A stretch of 64,000 nt of DNA from Zingiber officinale (lineage: Eukaryota > Streptophyta > Magnoliopsida > Zingiberales > Zingiberaceae): contig NC_056002.1 of NCBI RefSeq assembly GCF_018446385.1, positions 29,064,636-29,128,635 on the forward strand, read 5' to 3'. The translations under genes were made by a program, and so were the position numbers. The notes under the pieces were generated by a model that ran no database searches, had not been told where the DNA came from, and saw nothing but the letters and a program-made list of their open reading frames with translations. Below, one piece after another: positions 59,101-64,000 of this stretch; the first letter of the stretch is position 1, and the number at the start of each line of letters is the position of its first letter.

Positions 59101-59535
59101 AAACCATAGATTGTGCAATTGGTTGGAAAGACAATTTTGGTATATGTCGTGCCACAAGGGAACGAACATAGTTCAAGGACTTAATAAGTGAAGAAGAAGC
59201 AAAGTTGGAAGGTGCTAGTGAAAGAACATAAACATTTGAGACCTTGGATGCTGTTTTAGTATGGTGTGTCAATGCCTCGGACAATTCTGGCTCTCTTCGA
59301 TTATTTACAGATTCACATTCAGCAATTGAATTCACACAAAAAAGATCAATCTGCCGCAGGATTGAAAGCGTTGGTATATATATACAAGGACAACAAACCA
59401 CCATAAAAAGACAAAAAAAAAATCCCTCTGCTGTAGCATTTACAATGATGGCAATCAGCGAAATGGCAACACACAACAAATCACCTGAGCAGATAAAATT
59501 TCAGGTAGGCCACACACCTTGGAAGTACTGCTGGA
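44129..59535 (-). CDS. large conserved plant protein of unknown function, 15 exons seen, 5' end open
   Basis: Exons on the minus strand, 5' to 3': 59485-59535, 58851-59350, 58493-58765, 57677-57742, 55234-55410, 53139-53190, 52767-53054, 51458-51568, 51180-51371, 49909-50184, 45480-46100, 44612-45123, 44468-44528, 44323-44391, 44129-44215. Phases match at every junction and no in-frame stop remains before the TGA at 44129-44131. This gives about 1111 codons. All introns are GT-AG except 57743-58492, which seems to be GC-AG. The first listed exon has no ATG, and an in-frame stop lies just upstream of its acceptor, so one or more 5' exons are missing. The product looks mostly helical, with Leu-rich stretches suggesting ARM/HEAT-like folding. 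No catalytic motif or signal peptide is seen. I think it matches a family of uncharacterised plant proteins (perhaps the Arabidopsis AT3G12590 type, from memory, unchecked). Confidence 0.85.
47424..48147. mobile_element. hAT-like non-autonomous element in an intron
   Basis: A 724-bp GC-rich insert with imperfect inverted ends (TAGTGTTGTAAATG and, inverted from the right, CATTGTTCTAAATG). The 8-bp flanks TTAATTTT (47416-47423) and TTAATTAT (48148-48155) differ at one base. The interior has tandem units with GCCCGGGCGA and TCCGAGCTCGTC (about 47650-47960). It has no transposase. It lies in the 3.8-kb intron of the large gene. Confidence 0.65.
48156..49726. other. intron sequence, no feature seen
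   Basis: AT-rich remainder of the 46101-49908 intron. No coding or repeat structure is supported. The left part of the intron (46101-47415) is similar. Confidence 0.4.
49727..49764 (-). repeat. 38-bp copy of part of the next exon
   Basis: 49727-49764 matches 49935-49972, which is inside exon 49909-50184, at about 35 of 38 positions and in the same orientation. The surrounding sequence is not similar, so it is a short duplication, not a second complete exon. Confidence 0.65.
51569..52461. other. intron sequence
   Basis: Part of intron 51569-52766. A (GAGAGGA)n stretch lies near 51722-51752. No gene is seen. Confidence 0.4.
52462..52633 (+). mobile_element. Au-type SINE
   Basis: A tRNA-derived SINE of about 170 bp in an intron of the large gene, opposite to the gene's strand. 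Pol III box A is TGGTGCAATGG at 52474-52484 and box B is GGTTCGAATCC at 52516-52526. The body has the AAGGTCACGGTTCGAA, CTTCCCCGGGACCC and GTGCACTGGGCTG blocks I know from plant Au SINEs, and ends in a T-run. A perfect 18-bp target duplication, TATATGATGCTTGAATCT, lies at 52444-52461 and 52634-52651. Confidence 0.93.
53191..55233. other. intron sequence, no feature seen
   Basis: A 2-kb AT-rich intron of the large gene. Phases of the flanking exons match, so no exon is expected here. Confidence 0.5.
55411..57676. other. intron sequence, no feature seen
   Basis: A 2.3-kb intron of the large gene. A diverged segment near 55950-56150 (CACCCCAGTCGCC..., GGGGGAGGGCAGGAGG..., CCCATGCAATGACC) may be an old insertion; its class is not clear. 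Confidence 0.4.
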
Positions 59536-59844
59536 CTGGTCCAAAAAAGAGGAAGAATAATATACTTGTCAAACTTAAAAGTATGGTTCACAAATTAAGA
59601 TTCACAATGAAAGATCAACACTGCATAAAGAATCAAATCATTTACAAGAGAAAAGTAGCATTTGATAGACAATAATTGAAATGGTATGTAGAGTAAAGGA
59701 GCAACTCATCCTGAACAATCTAAAGTTTAAAATCAAGAATTGAACCAGTGTGGTTCTAAATGTAGCTTTCGCAAGATTGTTATTAAACCATTAAAAGGTC
59801 TCCACCTAAGCTGGTTTAACAACTACAAAAGTTATTGAATGAAG

Positions 59845-60570
59845 CATGGTTTAAAGTGCCATGCCGAGATGGTCGAAACGGACGAAACATCTCGTTCCAC
59901 TCGGCGACCGACACCGGCACGACCCCGGCACTAGCCCCGCGACAGGTGCGATGTGTTGCGCGACCCCGTGGTCATAGCAGAGGGTCGATCGACCCTGCAA
60001 CAGCAGTGAAGGGGTCGCATAACCCTTCTGCTGCTGCCACGGAGTCATTGTGCGACCCTGCGGTCGTTGCAGAGGGGTCGCACGACCAACGCGGTTGTGC
60101 CGAAGGAGTCACGCAATCTCCGCGGCCATGGCTGGTCGCGCAACCCCGCCACAACGCCAAAGTCGTGCGGGCTCGTGAGTGGTGTTGGATTTCTTATTTT
60201 TTTTTTTAATTAAACTTAGGTTAATTATTTTAATCAACTCCTAACTATGATGGAGATAATCTAAAGAGACTTTATTAAATCCTAATAAAATTATCTAATT
60301 AATTTTATATTTCATTTATTTTAATTTAAAAATTATAATAAAATTTTTATTTATTTATTTGTCTATTTTCATATCTTTTCCTTTTTTTAAAGATTATTTT
60401 TTATATTATTTAATTTTTAAATATTTATGTTAAATATTTTAGTTTTTAATTAATATATTTTATATTTAAAAAATACCGAAACTATATCAGCACAGCACGA
60501 TACGGTACCGAAACCGTATCGTTCCGGTCCAGGACCGAAACCTCGGCACGGGTTGAAATTTTAAACCTTG
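59845..60570. mobile_element. hAT-like non-autonomous element upstream of the large gene
   Basis: A 726-bp element with inverted ends CATGGTTTAAAG and (inverted from the right) CAAGGTTTAAAA, and a subterminal TGCCGAG motif on both sides. It has a perfect 8-bp duplication, GAATGAAG, at 59837-59844 and 60571-60578. The left half is GC-rich with repeats around GGGTCGCACGACC and CCTGCGGTCG (59990-60170). The right half is AT-rich, ending in GGTACCGAAACC-type repeats. It has no transposase. Confidence 0.8.
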
Positions 60571-60578
60571 GAATGAAG

Positions 60579-62047
60579 AAACACATGAAATCTGCTTATT
60601 GCCACTAAAAGATTGTGCAGGCAAACTCAATCCCTAGCTTATTCAAGTTCAAGTCAAGTCAAGTTGGTGTTAATTAGATTATGTCAATTTTGACAAACAA
60701 ACAAACAAGTAAAATATATGTATGGCTTAGCTCACTGGGTAAATTATTCCATATATAAATTATGATGTTGGTTCACAATTGTTGTTGTATGTGATGTTTT
60801 TGTGTTTTGTTATATTCATATACGAAATACTTACGTAAAATTGTGGATTAGCTAGAATGATTAATTTAATTATTAAGCAATAGATGAAACTTCCATAATT
60901 GCTTAGGTTGACTAAATTGATGTTATTATACAGTAGAAGTAAACTTTCTTAAATTTTTGGCACTTTATGTTATACATTATTGTCAATATAACTAATTAAG
61001 TTTTTTAAAACAATTAGGACTGTATGAACCTATATATGTCTGCATGCCCCGTATGAGTTATGTAATGGCTCAATTGTGTATCGCTTACACTCTGTAAAAC
61101 TAGATCCACTAAATCCTATTCCCCTACAAAACTCGGAAAACAAGAATCAATGGTTTGTTTCTACATTTATGCTTGACTACTTTTACAGTGAAGGAAAGCG
61201 ATAATTATTCTAAAGAAACAACATATATTTTTATCAAAGAAAGGTAGACAAATTTCAGCTGCCCGATTTTCTTAAGTTTCACAAGGCTACCAACTCAAAA
61301 TTTTGATAATAGGAATCCATAGTAATGTAGAATAGCTAAAGCATGCTCATCCTACGATTATGACAAACCAAGTAAAACAAATTGAATAATATCCTCTTCT
61401 CCCACAAGCAATTAGGTAAGATATCAAATCTAATTTTAGGATAATCACATCAATTTCCTTGAGTTTAGCACTCCTTTAGTCCATTTTTTAATTCCATATG
61501 AAAAACTTAAATGTGAAATTGAAAAAAAAATACAAATAAAAAAATTCTTTGTATTCGTTAGTGAATGAAATTGTTTGTTCAAATTATAATATGAATTCTA
61601 AAGAAATACCATATTTTATCAACTTAATTGCCATCCTCTTTATAGAGCACAACAATATGATGAGTTCTATGAATTTGGAGAGCAAATAGAATACTCCAGA
61701 AATTTCAAGAGGATCCCCAGTTTAAACTTTATTTTGTAAAGCTACTATGCCATAGCTTCAAATCAACTAAAAAAAACATCTCTTTCCCGAATTATAACAA
61801 ATTGGGTAAAAGTCCAAATACAAAAGCTTTCGATAGTCTAGTTAATTACAAATTTACTATAACATGACGTCTGAGAGTAACAAAGACTAGTATTACACAA
61901 TTGGATCTCCTGCTTTTAAAATCCATCTCATATATCTCATTTCTTTCTTTACTTTTACATGTAAATTAATTTTCTTTTCAAAAATTATTATTCCTTGGCA
62001 TCAATGACATTTCAACTATATTGAGCAGTGTATGAGACATACCATGA
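60579..62047. other. AT-rich sequence, no gene seen
   Basis: It may contain 5' exons or the promoter of the large minus-strand gene, but none could be supported. Confidence 0.35.
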
Positions 62048-62592
62048 ATACAACAACAATAATTAAGTCTTATTTTACTAGGTGGGGTCGACTATATGAA
62101 TCTTTCTATGTCATTGGGCTTTATCCCCTACTATATCATCATTTATATTTAAAAAAAATTATCTTATTTTATTATTATTAACCGAGTCTTTTTTTAATTT
62201 TCCTCGTATGATATGGACATGTGTCATAGTTTCACATTTCACATCGCCTAAAAGCATTTATTGGTTGTCTAAGTACATGTCCATACCATCTTAAATGTAT
62301 CTCTGGAATTTTCCTTCAATAGATGCAACCCGACTTTCTCTCTAATATTTTCATTTCTTATCTTATCATCCGTGTATGTCCGCATATCCATATTAACATC
62401 CTCATCTCTCTCATCTTCTGCTCATATGCTAGCATCATAGCCCAACATTCAGCTCCCATATGACATAGCAAGTCTAACCATTGTTTTGTAAATCTTTCCT
62501 TTAAGTAAATACTTTATGATCACAAAGAACACATTATGTTCTCCTCTATTTCAATCATCCCGCTTGTATTCTATGTAAAACATCTCTCTCAA
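62048..62592 (-). mobile_element. RTE-type LINE fragment, copy 1
   Basis: 3' end of an RTE-clade LINE on the minus strand. The plus strand begins with a short (CAA)n tail near 62048, then CTAGGTGGGGTCGACTATAT and sequence collinear with copy 2 up to ACATCTCTCTCAA at about 62592, where copy 2 begins. The frame is heavily broken. Confidence 0.8.
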
Positions 62593-64000
62593 CACAACAA
62601 CAACAACAACAACCAAGCCTTTTCCCACTAGGTGGGGTCGGCTGTATGAATCCTTTTACGCCATTGAGCTCTATCTCCTATTATATCATCATCTATATTT
62701 AAATATATTTTATCTTGTTTTATTGTTGTTAACCAAGTCTTTTTTTGGTCTTCCTCTTCCTCGTTTGATATGCATATTTATCATAGTTTCACATCGCCTA
62801 ACTGGAGCATTTATTGGTCGTCTAAGTACATGTCCGTACCATCTTAAACGTGTCTCTCGGAGTTTTCCCTCAATAGATGCAACTCCGACTTTCTCTCTAA
62901 TGCTCTCATTTCTTATTTTGTCCATCTTTGTATATCCACACATCCACCTTAACATCCTCATCTCTGCAACTCTCATCTTCTGCTTGTGTGCTCGAGTCAT
63001 AGCCCAACATTCAGCTTCATATAACATAGCAGGTCTAACTGCGGTTTTATAAAACTTACCTTTAAGTTTAAGAGGTACTTTACGGTCACATAAAACACTC
63101 GACGCTCCCCTCCATTTCACCCATCCTGCTTGTATTCTATGTAAGACATCTCTCTCAATCCCTCCATCATTTTGTAAAAATGATCCTAAATATTTAAATC
63201 GCTCGGTTCTAGACAACTCGTCCTCTCCTATCTTAACAATTGTTTCATTACTTCTAATATTGCTAAACTTAAATTCCATATATTCTGTTTTTAATCTACT
63301 AAGCTTAAAACCTTTCCCTTCTAGTGTTTCCCTCCAAGATTCTAGCTTAGCATTTACTCCTTCACGTGTCTCATCTACCAAAATAATATCATCCGAAACA
63401 ACATGCACCACGGTATTGTGTCTTGAATATGTGCAGTGAGTTCATCCATAATTAGTGTAAAAAGATAAACCATCGGTGTCCTCGATGTTAACCCTTCTGC
63501 TTATCTGGCTTGATTAGCTCTATGAAGTCTCTACAAAACTCGACAATAGTTAAATTAGTTCAATCTAAAACCTCTCTCAGCCACTCTCTAAGGACTCTAT
63601 CATACGCTTTTTCTAAGTGAACATCATGTAGATCTTGTTTGCTTCCCGATATTTTCCAATTAATTGTCTAAGAAGATGTATAGCTTCTATCGTTGACCTT
63701 TCGCATAAATCCAAATTGATTTTCGATCACCATGGTCTCCTTCCTTAATCTTTGTTCTATTACTCTTTTCCAAAGTTTTATAGTATGACTCATTAGTTTA
63801 ATACTCCTATAGTTCGCACAATTTTTACGTCTCCTTTATTCTTATATAAGGAACCAGAGTACTTATCCTCCATTGATCGAGCATTTTTTCGCTTTCAATA
63901 TCATGTTAAATAATTTTGTAAGTCATTCAATACCTTGTTTCCCTAAGCACTTCCACACCTCTATCGAACATCATCGGTCCAACGATTTTTCCATTGTCCA
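62593..64000 (-). pseudogene. RTE-type LINE, reverse transcriptase C-terminal part, copy 2
   Basis: Runs off the right edge of the window. The 3' end is a (CAA)n tail on the plus strand (62593-62613). The longest open part, 63411-62710, encodes the RT end: DDIILVDETREGVNAKLESW, LKTEYMEFKFSNI, RFKYLGSFLQNDG and a basic C-terminus. The polymerase core normally reads [FY]ADD; here it is VSDD, so the second residue has changed. Upstream (63412-64000) other RT motifs (WRISTLVPLYKNKG, YRSIKLMSHTMKLWERVIE, NQFGFM) are readable in shifted frames. The copy is inactive. Confidence 0.85.

Noticed and set aside
59244..59675. 143-aa plus-strand frame
   Set aside because: Overlaps well-supported minus-strand exons 58851-59350 and 59485-59535.

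Overview
The window is nuclear DNA of a flowering plant, probably a monocot. A spliced linker histone H1 gene and an H2A.W-type histone gene share it with a many-exon gene, an Au-type tRNA-derived SINE, hAT-like and RTE-clade elements, and about 37 kb of nested Copia-type LTR retrotransposons. The species cannot be fixed from sequence alone.

Layout. 0.7-3.8 kb: histone H1 (+) and histone H2A.W (-), arranged tail to tail. 4.6-28.9 kb: a nest of retroelements. An old solo LTR (G) was split by element A (minus strand, TSD aacta). B (plus strand) landed in A's 3' LTR. D landed in an ORF of B, and C landed in B's 3' LTR (TSD gatcc). A small hAT element also sits in A's 3' LTR. Target-site duplications and LTR lengths fit this order; B's 3' LTR, with C removed, is exactly as long as its 5' LTR (1104 bp). 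30.2-43.0 kb: a second nest, in which F (minus strand, perfect TSD gtaac) contains E, whose right end is deleted. 44.1-59.5 kb: one conserved plant gene on the minus strand, reconstructed here as 15 linked exons in consistent phase. Its introns hold an Au SINE, a hAT-like element and other filler; its 5' end is not resolved. 59.8-60.6 kb: another hAT-like element. 62.0-64.0 kb: two overlapping RTE-type LINE fragments on the minus strand.

The LTR elements are the most unusual part. All use a Met-tRNA primer site and purine tracts like those of the Sirevirus branch of Copia. All that can be read encode only a Gag-like protein with CCHC zinc knuckles; no protease, integrase or reverse transcriptase is visible in A-F. 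C and D have uninterrupted gag genes and similar LTRs, so they look recent and were presumably mobilised in trans. In every family the LTR has the same promoter design: an array of a self-complementary GC-rich motif just upstream of a TATA box. Each family has its own motif (GTCGACC in A, GGGCGCCCGG in B and F, CCAGTCGACTGG in C and D, AAGGCGCCTT in E). B carries the same design a second time, inside the element, directly before a separate intron-containing ORF2. B, E and F also share a conserved non-protein module followed by a long AT-rich tandem array where pol would be expected.
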